Source: Dallia pectoralis
Lineage: Eukaryota; Chordata; Actinopteri; Esociformes; Umbridae
Direction of reading: 5' to 3'
Length of the DNA stretch: 64,000 bases
NCBI GenBank assembly: GCA_029465975.1
Contig: CM055730.1
Span: 14,263,563 to 14,327,562, forward strand
Shown here: positions 35,277 to 49,591 of the stretch, one piece after another
Layout of the letters: every line of letters begins with the position of its first letter
How positions within the stretch are numbered: position 1 is the stretch's first letter
The notes under the pieces: generated by a model
What the model was told of the DNA's origin: nothing
Databases searched by the model: none
The model's input: only the letters and a program-made list of their open reading frames with translations
Made by a program: the position numbers and the translations under genes

Positions 35277-38200
35277 CTGTCGTCTTTCCAATGCCTGTCT
35301 TTGGACAGGTAGTGATTGAAAATTAGAATTGGTTTTCAATGACTAAAGTATTTGGTGACATTTTTTTTTAGATGAATCAAGAAACCCATGTGGCATGTCA
35401 ATGCTGTCGGTGTTCTGACCACATTTCTTTTCCACTAAAGTTACATTTTATATTGCCTTGATAAATAAAACTAGATTTCAGTGATATGAACATCATTACA
35501 ATGTATTTTCTAGTAAAAGACTTTGAGCTTTCGATTTGTATAGGGCTTAGCGAGGATTCGGCAACTGTTCTGAAGTTTATTTATGGCTCACGCTTGTGCT
35601 TGCTCAGTGATTACATGTTATTTTCACAGAGTCGCAAACACAGTGAAACAGTGCAATAAAGAACTGAATGCATGGGCTATCTCTGGAGCTCTGGAGGAGG
35701 ACAGCTACATTGTAATCCAACCTGTCTTCACTGGCATGTCAGGCCCTTTTACTCACCAATCCCTCAAGGCATTCTTTGCAATCAATTACAGTCCCAGGGG
35801 AACCACCCGGCCAGAGCAAGATGAGAACCCTATCTTCCACTGGGAGGTGTTTCCCCTATATGTTGTTGTGTACAATTATTGTTAATCATTAAGAAACAAA
35901 CACATATTCTTACCGGGCCTAATAGCTTCTAAGTTTCTTAGAATTCCGTCCATTCCTATTGATCAAAAAAATATGCATTGTCAACTAAATGTAGGAGTGT
36001 GTGAACACAATGGTTAATTTATTAGATACAGTATCGACCTCGCAACAGACAATGACAAAAAAAATTCATTTCATCATGGCCACGGACATCCTGCCTTGCT
36101 ATCCTTATAAAAGACCAACTATCCAAATATATTATAAGTTACACACACACTTGAACTTACACACCACTCTACACCCAGCCCTCCATGCCTCTTTGGGAAA
36201 GGACCTGAGGAGATGGTGTAGAGGCAAATTATCATCTCATCTCGTTTGGGACGTGACGAAGGAGCAAAAGGTGAGACACTCCACAATCCCAGCTTCTAAA
36301 ATACTGGGTTGTCACGGCGACCCAGTTGATGCAAAGATGGATCCAGTCTCTTGACGACACCTCTAATAGAAACAAATTGGACAAATAAGAACCCAGCAGT
36401 GAATTGCTTCTTTGTTCCGCTCTAATCAACCATTGAGAGACAAGGAAAGGGTAAAGAAGGGCGAAGACCTGGAATCTCTCATGCTCTGCCGGCAGTGGCT
36501 CCTAACTCTGTAAGGAATGAGATGTTAATTGCTAAGCCTATTTAGATAGACCAAGAAAGGCACCAAAAAAATCTGTTCTGTTCAAAGGCATCTATTAATG
36601 ACAAATAAAAATGACAAATCTGTAACACTGCGCTGGCATGTTGTAACAATTAGGAGGCAGGACAAATGGGCAGGGAGAGCGAAGAACGTTTAATAAAAGA
36701 AACGCTGAACATCAAGACAAGACAGGACAACCGTTACATGTGGCATGTGCCAACCAAAGACACACTAGGAAAAAAGGAACTTGCATAGTTTAAACAGATT
36801 TAACCTAATCGTTAATGAACTGTTAATGGTTCCACCTGGATCCCTCAAAGCACCGTTCATGGGTTCTAGAAGAAGAAAATTCAGAGGGTCAGTTACTACA
36901 GATTAAACTAATTATATGCTACATCTTTTACGTACTTCCATTTCCCTAAGTGGAGGAGCTTGGCAGCCGGGGGTTCGATGGGAAAAGACAGCTTTTGACC
37001 ACAATGGTCTGATTTTGACCACATGGGATTCAATTGAGCCATTACCATGTCAGGCAAAAGTGTAGGCTTCCAGTCCAATCTCAGCTCTGAGCAAGAGATG
37101 TTCTGTTGCTGTCACCGTCACTGCAGGGAAATAACGCAGCTACTCCCTTATTCCATTACCTGGGCAGATTGTTCCAGGAACTTAGGACAGCCCCAAGTGT
37201 GCCTGTTGCTGGGAATTCTTTAATTGTATCACCTTGTGATTGTGGCACAATCCTCTCCCAAGCAAGTTTAAGGCCTCGTTCAATTTGTGTCGCTCACACT
37301 CTGTGCATAAACCCTGCATGCCTGTCAATCATCTAAAAGCACAACAGGTGATGGAGAGGCACCACATGCTGTCACGGGAAAACTCCATCGTTACGTAATA
37401 TTATACATTAGTGTTCGCGTTCAAATCAGCAATGACTTGCGGCCTACTTTTCCAAGAACACAGGAGACTCAGATTCTAGTGTAAATATGCGTGCGTCTCA
37501 CTATTTCTTTATTTCGCCTCATTTTTTACTCTACCACAGGAAGTGTACACAAGTGTAATTTGTGCTCGACGGCTTCGGATTCTTCCACACAGGATGCAAA
37601 CACAGTATTTTGGGTGTGCTAATAGTTCCTGTGTAACGAGCTGTAGTCAGTCCCTTGCGTTTTATGTGACCCAGAAACCAGTGGCTGAACCACCAACTAA
37701 CTGTAACCAGATCCTACGGGAATCCTTAATTAGGTTTAGATAGAAAACATAATTGTGAGGGATTGATGAAAAAATATGCAAAAGAGGATTGCTGTAAGAA
37801 CAGGGGAAAAGAGGAGGGAATGGAGATAGTAGATGGTGCAATACAACACAGTCCATCAAAGACATTTGATTTCCTGACTCTGCTTTACCTATCACACTAC
37901 CTTAATTAATTTAATAGCGGTTTAGACTTTGTAGTTAACCATGCATATTTGCATAAATACCATTATAGGATTAACGGTCCTTAGATGGGAATGTACATAC
38001 AATCAGTATTGTGGTGGTTTCATCCCCTTATTATGAGGTAAGGTTAACAAAGCAAGAACGTATAAACAATATCTCACTATTACATAGTTGATCTCGACAA
38101 ACACTCTATTTCCATTTAACCAATATTTCCATTAAACCAGATGACAAGGTTTTACTAAGTGGACTTGCAAAAAAATACGCAAGACATGATTATCCATTGC

Positions 38201-38331
38201 CATTAGCAAGTCACTGTTGAATAAACATGAAAATAAGTGATTTAGTATACAAATGTGAAGATCACCAAATATTTTGGGTGTCACTTTTTTGTGCTTCGCC
38301 ATTTGCATTCTAAATGCAGCAACATTCAGAA
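35277..38331. other. intergenic unique sequence
   Basis: A 100-codon frame at 35583-35885 has no recognisable domain and is not called a gene. Apart from the possible LTR piece listed at 36642, I see nothing that can be supported. Confidence 0.4.
36642..36745 (-). mobile_element. possible LTR 3'-end fragment
   Basis: Read on the minus strand, the segment shows ATTAAA, then a CT-rich stretch, and ends in AATTGTTACA. This resembles the 3' part of the LTRs at 14 and 33 kb. No start, partner or duplication is visible, so the call is weak. Confidence 0.3.
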
Positions 38332-39176
38332 TATGTATGTTATGTGGCATAACGTGTAGCATGCTAGCTAGTAATATGTGTGTTATGTGGCATAATGTGT
38401 AGCATGCTAGCCAATATGTGTGTTATGTGGCATAACGTGTATGCTAGCTATTATGTGTGTTATGTGGCATAATGTGTAGTATGCTAGCTATTATGTGTGT
38501 TATGTGGCATAATGTGTAGTATGCTAGCTATTATGTGTGTTATGTGGCATAACGTGTAGTATGCTAGCTAATATCTGTGTTATGTGGCATAACGTGTAGC
38601 ATGCTAGCTAATATGTGTGTGTTATGTGGCATAATGTGTAGCATGCTAGCTAATATGTGTGTTATGTGGCATAATGTGTGGCATGCTAGCTAATGTGTGT
38701 GTTATGTGGCATAACGTGTAGCATGCAAGCTATTATGTGTGTTATGTGGCATAACGTGTAGCATGCAAGCTATTATGTGTGTTATGTGGCACAATGTGTA
38801 GCATGCTAGCTAATATGTGTGTTATGTGGCATAACGTGTAGCATGCTAGCTAATATGTGTGTTATGTGGCATAACGTGTAGCATGCTAGCTATTATGTGT
38901 GTTATGTGGCATAACGTGTAGCATGCTAGCTAATATGTGTGTTATGTGGCATAATGTGTAGCATGCTAGCTAATATGTGTGTTATGTGGCATAACGTGTA
39001 GCATGCTAGCTAATATGTGTGTTATGTGGCATAATGTGTAGCATGCTAGCTAATATGTGTGTTATGTGGCATAACGTGTAGCATGCTATCTAATATGTGT
39101 GTTATGTGGCCTAACGTGTAGCATGCTAGCTAATATGTGTGTTATGTGGCATAAAGTGTAGCATGCTTGCATGCTA
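38332..39176. repeat. minisatellite, 40-bp unit, about 21 copies
   Basis: Units combine GTGTTATGTGGCATAACGTG and TAGCATGCTAGCTAATATGT. Common variants are AACGTG or AATGTG, and TAATATG or TATTATG. Each unit includes the perfect 10-bp palindrome TAGCATGCTA overlapping GCTAGC, so the array is a dense series of short inverted repeats. The first units are shorter and more irregular than the later ones. Confidence 0.96.
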
Positions 39177-39759
39177 GGGCTGCACCTCAGGGTTGGGTAA
39201 AATGCAGAGGACACGTTTCAGTTGAAGGTATTCAGTTGTACAACTGACAATATTGGTATATTCCTATTACTATTAAAATGCTCAAATAAAAATATTTTTA
39301 GAAGTCTGCTTCTTACTAATCAGTTTTTTGTTATCATATTCCTTACATCTTTGAACCTATAACCATAAATGTTTTAGGGACTGAAGAAATATCCCTTCAA
39401 TATTTTGCCTTTCATGGCAAAATGCTGTTGTGTCAATGACCTTGCAGGACAGTAAAACTTCTACAAGCACAGACAAACATATACACACCTGCAAGTCTTA
39501 TTTCGCATTAGCTGCTAATCTCCTTGTTGCCTGAGGCCATGTAAGGCAGCAACCCGTCCTTCCCTCTCTGCTATCACCTGACTGTTTACAGCTATAGAAT
39601 CTATCTGGCTTATACAATATACTTAAAAAAAGAACCATGTAAAATACATTTGATTAAAATGTACATTTTGAAATGAAAACCGTAAAAAATACTGATTGCA
39701 TATCCTTCGGCAAAATAACTGCAGTCGAACCGTTCCTTTAACAATCAGTAAGCTTTCTG
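39177..39759. other. intergenic unique sequence
   Basis: No feature supported. Confidence 0.35.
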
Positions 39760-40560
39760 CTCGTCTACATTCACTATGTTGCACACTTTTCAGCAAAAAA
39801 CTCTTCTACCATATTTGAAGGGTGTCTTCAGCCAACTGCTGATTTCAGCTCTCACTATAGGGTTTTATATGGGATAAAGATCTGGAGGCATTGCTGGTCA
39901 CTTCAGAACAACCCAGACATTTCTGAGTGGTTTTTCATTTGTTCTGGCTTTCTTTCAACAGAGACCCAATTTCTGAACAAGTTTGAAACACTGTGCTACA
40001 AAACACCTTGATAAATAAATTCTTAATGCTTTCACATGTTGAAGTTCCACAATATCAGAGGTAGCTAAACCAACCCCACAGCAATATTAGTCCACCCCAA
40101 TATTTTTCCACAGGTTCGATGGTCATTACTTTGCATGCTTCATTCAGTCACCTGGAAACATATTTCTGCTTTGCCTGAGAGCCCCGCTGTTTCATCTGTC
40201 CACAGGACATTCCCCCAGAGGGATTTGTGCTTGTTAAAAGGATTTTTTCATATTTTTTCAGTTTCAACTTTTCAGGAGTGGGGTTTGACTCAACCATTTG
40301 GCCTGTCATGCATTTGTATGAGAATCGACAGGCAGTTCTTTGGTCTGCACTGTCTCTGTAGGCACCTAAAACTTGCCACTGTTTTATGCGGGCCTAATGC
40401 AAATTCTACACTTGTTCTGGTTCTGTTTGGAGTGACATTAATCAAAGCAACCATGAACACAACTTTTACATTTTTTACCTACAGCAAAGGTGTGAGTGTT
40501 TTAACCTGCATATGTCTTTTAGGTTCCCAAACATTTAATGATCATTGCACCTGCATATGA
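39760..40560. mobile_element. decayed DNA-transposon-like sequence
   Basis: Phrases such as GGGATAAAGATCTGGAGGCA, TTCATCTGTCCACAGGACAT and TCCACCCCAATATTTTTCCA resemble the antisense of a Tc1/mariner transposase as found in salmonid genomes. The frame is broken and terminal repeats were not found. The family name needs a library search. Confidence 0.45.
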
Positions 40561-41589
40561 ATTGCTTTGTGCACCATTCCTTTTCACCTTCGGGCATACA
40601 TGCATGTGTGTCCCGTGGTTATAGCCGCAGGGAGGTGTTTTCATCACGGGGGGTGCGGCTGAGCCCAGGGAGGAATGCTTTGAATCGTTATAGAGGGATA
40701 ACTAGTACAGCCAGGAAAACCGAGCGGTCAGCTGTGTCGGCTGACGTCAGGAACGCTTCTATCACATTCTCTGATTTATCATCTAAATGCTGCGGAGTAT
40801 TTAGGTCAGTCAGGAACAGCACTTATTTCTGATCAGGTGCTGGTCAAGCTCGTGTGAGGTTGGCCTTACTCCACCTGTTTGGCTCTGTTTCTTTATGCGG
40901 AGGGATTGGTCATGTGTATCTTGCTCAAATTGGAGAAAGGGTGATCAGCCCAGATTAAACGGTAATTCTCCAAATGTGATCCTTGAGGAATTGTTTATTG
41001 TGCATTGGGGAAGAATACACCTGAGTCACTGCTCCAGTCAGTTCAATGTTCTTCAGTGTTGCTCTAACAGTAAAAAAATCTGCTAAAATGTTTGTTTCTG
41101 ATAATAATTATTATACTCAATGTTTTAAAAAAAACAAATTCAGAAAGAACATGTATGAGATCTGGTATATAAAAAGGTTAGTGCTTTTTGTTTTTCACAG
41201 TGTCAAAGTCACATTTCATGAAAGTGGTTTGGCTGTGTTAAGAGCTTGCAAGAAAATTTACAACCCAAGTCATTAGAAAGACAGCGGTTTTGATTGAACA
41301 CCGTTCACCTCAAAGCTTATTGATCATTCCAGCGCCCCTGACTCAGATTGTATGCCCTACAACACACACAGAGAAAATCAGAGTGGATTTTCACTCAAAC
41401 CCTAGTTTACTGGAGGGTGGGAACATGAAAGATATATTCTCAACTTTGATGCCTATTGGATTGTGCAAGCACAATGTATTTCAAAGGGTCTGCCTTGTGG
41501 AGAACTATTTCGGTTCTTCTCTAGAAAGGCTTCAGGTAGGAACAACAAACACACAGCTGGAGTGTTCCGATAGATGGTGTGTAGATGGG
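40561..41589. other. intergenic unique sequence
   Basis: Short open frames only, without recognisable domains. Nothing else seen. Confidence 0.35.
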
Positions 41590-42080
41590 GATAGATGAGG
41601 GGGAGAGGAAGTTAAATGAAGGAGAATGTGATGTTGAGAAAGGGGAAGAGAGAGAGTGATGTTAAGTGTGGAGGAGAAGGAGAGAGTGAGATTAGGTGAG
41701 GAGGAGAGAGAGAGAGTGATGTTAAGTGTGGAGGAGAGGGAGAGAGTGATGTTATGTGTGGAGGAGAGGGAGAGAGTGATGTTAAGTGAGGAGGAGAGGG
41801 AGAGAGTGAGATTATGTGTGGAGGAGAGGAAGTTAAATGAAGGAGAATGTGATGTTGAGAAAGGGGAAGAGGGAGAGAGTGATGTTAAGTGAGGAGGAGA
41901 GGGAGAGAGTGAGATTAGGTGAGGAGGAGAGGGAGAGGGTGAGGTTAGGTGAGGAGGAGAGGGAGAGAGTGATGTTAGGTGAGGCGGAGAGAGAGAGAGT
42001 GATGTTAGGTGAGGAGAAGGAGAGAGTGATGTTGAGGGAGGATGAGGGAGAGAGTCAGATTAGGTGAGGATGAGGGAGAG
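41590..42080. repeat. purine-rich minisatellite, about 30-bp unit
   Basis: An irregular array built from GAGGAGAGGGAGAGAGTGAT plus GTTAAGTGTG or GTTAGGTGAG. A segment with GGAAGTTAAATGAAGGAGAA occurs twice (about 41607 and 41827, 220 bp apart), showing duplication of a larger block. One strand is almost all purine, so triplex or G-rich structures are possible. Confidence 0.92.
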
Positions 42081-42407
42081 AGATGAAGACATGCATGGAA
42101 CACAGCAAGTGATTCACATTTCACTCAGCAATCCATCATCATGTAACCCTGTCTCCGTTTATATCAGAACCAATCACAATCACACTCACAATGAGATTCA
42201 GGTGTGTATCAGGTCATTTGGGAGGGGGAAACAGTTCTCTCCTTGTATTGATAGGGCAGAATCACATGTCTCTTCTATTTTTTCTTCTCATTAATTAGAC
42301 TTGTTGAATTGGTGGGACTTTTCAGTTTGAAAAATATATTAAACCATGACCATGTTTCCGTCGTGGATCAATCCAGTGTTTAGTGTACTCGTGTCTGAAT
42401 CAGCTCA
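42081..42407. other. intergenic unique sequence
   Basis: No feature supported. Confidence 0.35.
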
Positions 42408-43867
42408 GTGAAACAGCAACCACACTCTAATCCTGATGAAGTAAAACAGCAACCACACTCTAATCCTGATGAAGTAAAACACCAACCACACTCTAATCCT
42501 GTTGAAGTAAAACAGCAACCACACTCTAATCCTGATGAAGTAAAACAGCAACCACACTCTAATCCTGATGAAGTAAAACACCAACCACACTCTAATCCTG
42601 TTGAAGTAAAACAGCAACCACACTCTAATCCTGAAGAAGTAAAACACCAACCACACTCTAATCCTGCTAAAGTAAATCAGCAACCCCACTCTAATCCTGT
42701 TGAAGTAAAACAGAAACCACACTCTAATCCTGATGAGGTAAAACAGAAACCACACTCTAATCCTGATGAAGTAAAACAGCAACCACACTCTAATCCTGAT
42801 GAAGTAAAACAGCAACCACACTCTAATCCTGATGAAGTGAAACAGCAACCACACTCTAATCCTGATGAAGTAAAACAGCAACCAAACTCTAATCCTGATG
42901 AAGTAAAACAGCAACCACACTCTAATCCTGATGAAGTAAAACAGCAACCACACTCTAATCCTGATGAAGTAAAACAGCAAACACACTCTAATCCTGATGA
43001 AGTAAAACAGCAACCACAATCTAATCCTGTTGAAGTAAAACAGCAACCACACTCTAATCCTGAAGAAGTAAAACACCAACCACACTCTAATCCTGCTAAA
43101 GTAAATCAGCAACCCCACTCTAATCCTGTTGAAGTAAAACAGAAACCAGACTCTAATCCTGATGAGGTAAAACAGAAACCACACTCTAATCCTGATGAGG
43201 TAAAACAGCAACCACACTCTAATCCTGATGAAGTAAAACAGCAACCACACTCTAATCCTGATGAAGTAAAACAGCAACCACACTCTAATCCTGATGAAGT
43301 GAAACAGCAACCACACTCTAATCCTGATGAAGTAAAACAGCAACCAAACTCTAATCCTGATGAAGTAAAACAGCAACCACACTCTAATCCTGATGAAGTA
43401 AAACAGCAACCACACTCTAATCCTGATGAAGTAAAACAGCAAACACACTCTAATCCTGTTGAAGTAAAACAGCAACCACACTCTAATCCTGATGAAGTAA
43501 AACAGAAACCACACTCTAATCCTGTTGAAGTAAAACAGCAAACACACTCTAATCCTGTTGAAGTAAAACAGCAACCACACTCTAATCCTGATGAAGTAAA
43601 ACAGAAACCACACTCTAATCCTGTTGAAGTAAAACAGCAACCACACTCTAATCCTGATGAAGTAAAACAGAAACCACACTCTAATCCTGTTGAAGTAAAA
43701 CAGCAACCACACTCTAATCCTGATGAAGTGAAACAGAAACCACACTCTAATCCTGTTGAAGTAAAACAGCAACCACACTCTAATCCTGATGAAGTAAAAC
43801 AGCAACCACACTCTAATCCTGATGAAGTAAAACAGCAACCACACTCTAATCCTGATGAAGTAAAACA
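42408..43867. repeat. minisatellite, 33-bp unit, 44 copies, with higher-order repeat
   Basis: Units combine CAACCACACTCTAATCCTGA and TGAAGTAAAACAG. Variants include CACCAACC, CAGAAACC, CTGTTGAAG, CTGAAGAAG and CTGCTAAAGTAAATCAGC. The rare GCTAAAG unit occurs at 42666 and 43095, exactly 429 bp (13 units) apart, with the same order of neighbouring variants, so a 13-unit block was duplicated. The period of 11 codons leaves 487- and 489-codon frames on opposite strands. The plus frame has a non-ATG start and no splice or homology support, so it is not called as a gene. Confidence 0.96.
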
Positions 43868-44199
43868 ATGTTCATGACACCAATTATTGACCAATGAAAT
43901 TCTCACACAAACTCAAGATGGCTAAGGCACGTGTCCACAGAGCCTTGTCTTAAATTTAGAGACCACAATCACCCAGGAGGGCAATGATTCTGGAGGGTCA
44001 CGTGGTACATGCTGGGCAGACACTGTTATGATGAAAAGGCTAATTAAAAGCATTATTAATATCATATGAGGGAGGAATAAAAGAGGATGTAAAGTTGATC
44101 TAAATCTGAATCACGAGTCCTAGACTGTGTTCCCTCTGTCATCCCCTGCTTTCTACAGACTCACTCATTAGAGACCAGATAGTGGAGCTCAGACTGTAT

Positions 44200-44232
<33 letters not shown>

Positions 44233-44273
44233 AGGCCAGGTTGGTTTATCTGCATAAACAAACACACACATGC

Positions 44274-44305
<32 letters not shown>

Positions 44306-45899
44306 CTTGATCAACATTGCCCATGATAATACAATGAATAAAACGGATAAAAAAGCTCTACTTTATTCAATGTCTATTTGCCCGTCCACATTCCATTTGT
44401 TTACAAGGTTGGGCAGAATGAGAGGAACAGAATGTGAGCAGGAGTGAAGATAGGCCGAAGAACCGACAGAAAGAGCAGCAGAGAAGCTGATTAATCTGTT
44501 TCTCCTGATGGAAAATTTGTTCCATGTGAGAGACTGCTTTGTGGGTCAGGTTTAGTTGTGCCTGAAGGGGGTGGCAAATTGGACTAGACAGAATGAAGAA
44601 ACTCTGCGTGAACTCTCCAAACTCCGCCAAGCAGACGTAATACAACCGAGAGCGCAGCGAGAACGGAACACGTCGTTTTCTCGATTTGCATATTTTTGGT
44701 CCCACAAAGGAATTCAACTGTTGACAAGACGTCAAACACAAGTATCTTCACCTCCGTCTCCCCCATACTCCACTAGGCACAGTGTGAGGCTACAATGGGT
44801 AACTTTAAGGATCTAACCAATGGGAACTTCAGGCCGGGGAAAGTCGGGGCTAAAGCACCCCCGGTTATAAGTTTAGCACCACCATTAGCAGCCCCTTAAA
44901 CAAGTGTAGCACCTCCATTAGCAGCCAGCCCCTTAAATAAGTTTAGCACCCACATCAGCACCCCCAAGAACACTTCAGGAACACAACGTTGTACTTCGGC
45001 TGAGCCGACGGACGTGCGTAGAGATGAGAGGCACAGAGGGAGCGACTGATTGTCAACCTGAGTGATCAGCACCTCCTGGCATTAACTTAGCCCTGTCTCA
45101 GCACCTTCTGTCAAAAACCTCTGGTGAAGCTAGTTGATTGAGATCGATGTCTCATTCTTACGTGACCTCCAGCTATAATACAAGCTACTATTGAAGGAGT
45201 GGGTGAATTTGCATTAGATATGAAGGCTTTTGCTTGGGTTTTGGGTTTGGTTTTGGGTTGGAGGAATGACCTGCTGTGTTCCAGTAGCGATACAAGAGCA
45301 AGGTTGGAAGAAAGTTCCACTCGTGCTAGTTTGATAGGATAGAAATCTAACTTGTCAAGGCCCTGCAAATTTAGCTGAAAAACATCATTGGCCTCTTTCC
45401 CTGTCTCCTCGCAGGCACAGCAGCTTCACAGGGCAACCAGCCAGAGGAAACGATTAATATGGATTCGCTTTGAATTGCTTAAAGACTCATTTATGCAAGA
45501 TGACGCAAACACAAGGTCTTTTAGGTTGTTTTTTTTTACTTTAAAAAATCTGCTTTCTTAAACAGGATCCACCTGGATAACACTGACACGGCTTTTTCTT
45601 CCTAAGTCCTGCACTTATGCCTTTATATCTGTCTATGTCTGTGTGACTTGGTTTTAAATAGACCTCATTGTAAATTCACTCACTGAACAGGAGTTGACAC
45701 CTTAAAGATATGATCGGTTCCAGTGCCACATAATACCGAATTGCCAATAAAGTAATATTTGTTGTAGCTTGGCTGCCATCATTATTTCATGTCCGATGTA
45801 ACATCCAGTTAATGTCAGTTGAATTCCCTAAAGGTTACAGAAACATATTACACATAAGTGTGACATGGTTTGCTTATCAGCCACTCTTCACGTTGATAG
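43868..45899. other. intergenic sequence with CA tracts
   Basis: Two CA microsatellites lie at about 44201-44233 and 44275-44305. A locally repeated phrase GTTTAGCACC / AGCAGCCCCTTAAA occurs at 44870-44950. No gene seen. Confidence 0.5.
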
Positions 45900-46100
45900 G
45901 ACTCTTAATTCTCAAGCTACAGGCTGTTCATTTGTCTACTATTGGTCCGACCGGGAGAGTATTGAGTCATACAGTAAGATTCATAGTAAGACGCTCAGAT
46001 ACGGTTTTCATCTGCAAGCCATCAGACTGCGAAACACTTGACCCGACTGACCACCTACACAGACTGCCGAACTGAGCACAAAAGCACGCCGCCTGCACTC
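45900..46100 (+). mobile_element. possible LINE (Rex1-like) 3' fragment
   Basis: TTTTCATCTGCAAGCCATCA followed by GACTGCGAAACACTTGACC resembles the 3' end of a fish Rex1-type reverse transcriptase ORF and UTR as I remember it. It is short and diverged, so confidence is low. Confidence 0.35.
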
Positions 46101-47304
46101 ACCCATCTAAACACACGCCAACACACATTCTAGTGTTCATGTGAATACCCAACAATTATTAAATCGAAGAGCGTTTGTTCTGCTATTATAATAAGTGTGT
46201 CCTGTTAATAAAATAATGATTATTATACGGAATCATAATTTAAGTAATTAATAACCACAGGAAAATAGGGTAGGCTGTGACTTTTAAAAGTCCTTTTGTC
46301 ACTATCGTGAACTAGTTTTTTTGGGACACGTTGCTGGTCAACGTGAGGCACCTAAATGTTTCTGAAGTGTGCCAGACCGTGCAGTTCACGACAGAGATGG
46401 GAGCATGATTATGAAATGCCCTGTGGATGAATACGCTGTCATCTTGGAAGAGATCCCGTAATGAACCCTCATTCTAAGTCACTTAGATCCTTTTCTCCTG
46501 CCATCTGGATCCAAAATCCCAGTCCACTGGGTCTGCTCAGCATGCCAGAGTGTGATAATATGTGTATATCCTAATGGTATATCATGCAGCACACCTGTAT
46601 GGAAGCGGCTACATTTGTATGTTCCCTCCGCCCATTTATTCAGGTCTTCCCTTTAATTTGAGGTAATGAATTCAAGACACATTGTCATTTACATAATATA
46701 GTATTTTTATAATATTTACAAACATAATTTGATAAATCTTCGATTCTCTGTTTATTAGTTACACAATAGCTTGTCGTTTTGATAGTTTCAGCGGTATTAT
46801 GATTCTTTTAAATATCCTATCATGTAAGATACCCGAATATTGCATTAAATGCATTTACAAAAAGCTACATTGTCCAGAGCCTATAAGCGCGAGTACAAAT
46901 TCAGAAAGCTCCTGCCGCACCACAGATTCAATGCTTTATTGACAAATACAAATGGTTCCCCAGCTCACCCAATTTATCTGTTATTATTTGTTCAGTAATG
47001 TTTCATTGTTTCATTATTATTTTGGTGTAATGGGAGGGTCAGTCCTTTTTATGTGCTCAATGATGTTCATGTAGAAATGTATTTATCTGATGTAATGGCC
47101 GTCCATTGCCATTACGGAGAGATCAGACGTGCTGCGGGTCTTCTTGAAATATAAATAACATTCTCACTAATCTATTTTGTATCATTTTTATCTAATAAGT
47201 GTTTTTCGAGCATTGCTAAGTAGGAACCTGCAAGTATGTTGTTTTGCGGGTTACCTTGTGTATCCTGCAAATCCTTTTAACACAGCAAAGCTGGTAGAAT
47301 TTGG
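46101..47304. other. intergenic unique sequence
   Basis: AT-rich sequence with no supported feature. Confidence 0.35.
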
Positions 47305-47456
47305 ACGAGTTGGTAGCTCAGTGGTATAGTGCACGCTTTGTATGTATGATGTCATGGGTTCAATCCTCAGCTTCTCCACAGGTCGCCGTTGCAAATGTGA
47401 TTTTCTTTTCTCAATTGGCCTACCTGGTTAAATAAACGTTAAATAAAAATAATACA
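47305..47456 (+). mobile_element. tRNA-derived SINE
   Basis: The head carries polymerase III promoter-like boxes: GTTGGTAGCTCAGTGGTATA (A box region) and GGGTTCAATCC (B box) about 45 bp downstream. It is followed at once by a LINE-type tail, CAATTGGCCTACCTGGTTAA then ATAAACGTTAAATAAAAATA. The same tail is present at about 4435-4490. The missing CCA-end pairing and the fused tail show this is a SINE and not a tRNA gene. Confidence 0.82.
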
Positions 47457-49278
<1,822 letters not shown>

Positions 49279-49482
49279 AATTCAAGGCTCCCTTCACCCT
49301 TTTGCAAGTTCGATACCAGGGAATTTTGCACATACTTGCAGTCACAAAAAACATTTGAGAAACATTTCACAAAAGCTTCTGGAAAACTCTTGACAGCCTC
49401 AAGATTTAGAATATAACATACAATAAGGATGACATATTAAGAATGTAAATTCCTCAAACACAAATACATAAGTATGTAGTGT

Positions 49483-49591
49483 TTTATTGAAAGTAGCAAC
49501 TGTTTATTTGAGTTACAATTATTTACATGTAACCAAAGACAATGTCCTAGAAACCGGTACAAACTTTTTTTCATTCTACAGTTGTTTTATT
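49483..49591 (-). terminator. wapl: candidate WAPL polyadenylation signals
   Basis: Three AATAAA hexamers on the minus strand (plus-strand TTTATT at 49483-49488, 49503-49508 and 49586-49591) cluster here, downstream of the WAPL stop and just before the CA tract. They are the most likely end of the WAPL transcript. Other, earlier sites are possible. Confidence 0.45.

Noticed and set aside
35583..35885. 100-codon frame as a small gene
   Set aside because: No domain, signal peptide, splice context or conservation can be seen; likely chance.
42405..43877. 487- and 489-codon frames on opposite strands as genes
   Set aside because: Two antiparallel frames through the same 33-bp array cannot both be genes, and the hydrophilic one begins at a non-ATG codon with no supporting signals.
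47305..47378. a functional tRNA gene
   Set aside because: A- and B-box-like sequences are present, but no good acceptor stem is seen and the sequence runs into a SINE tail found elsewhere in the window.
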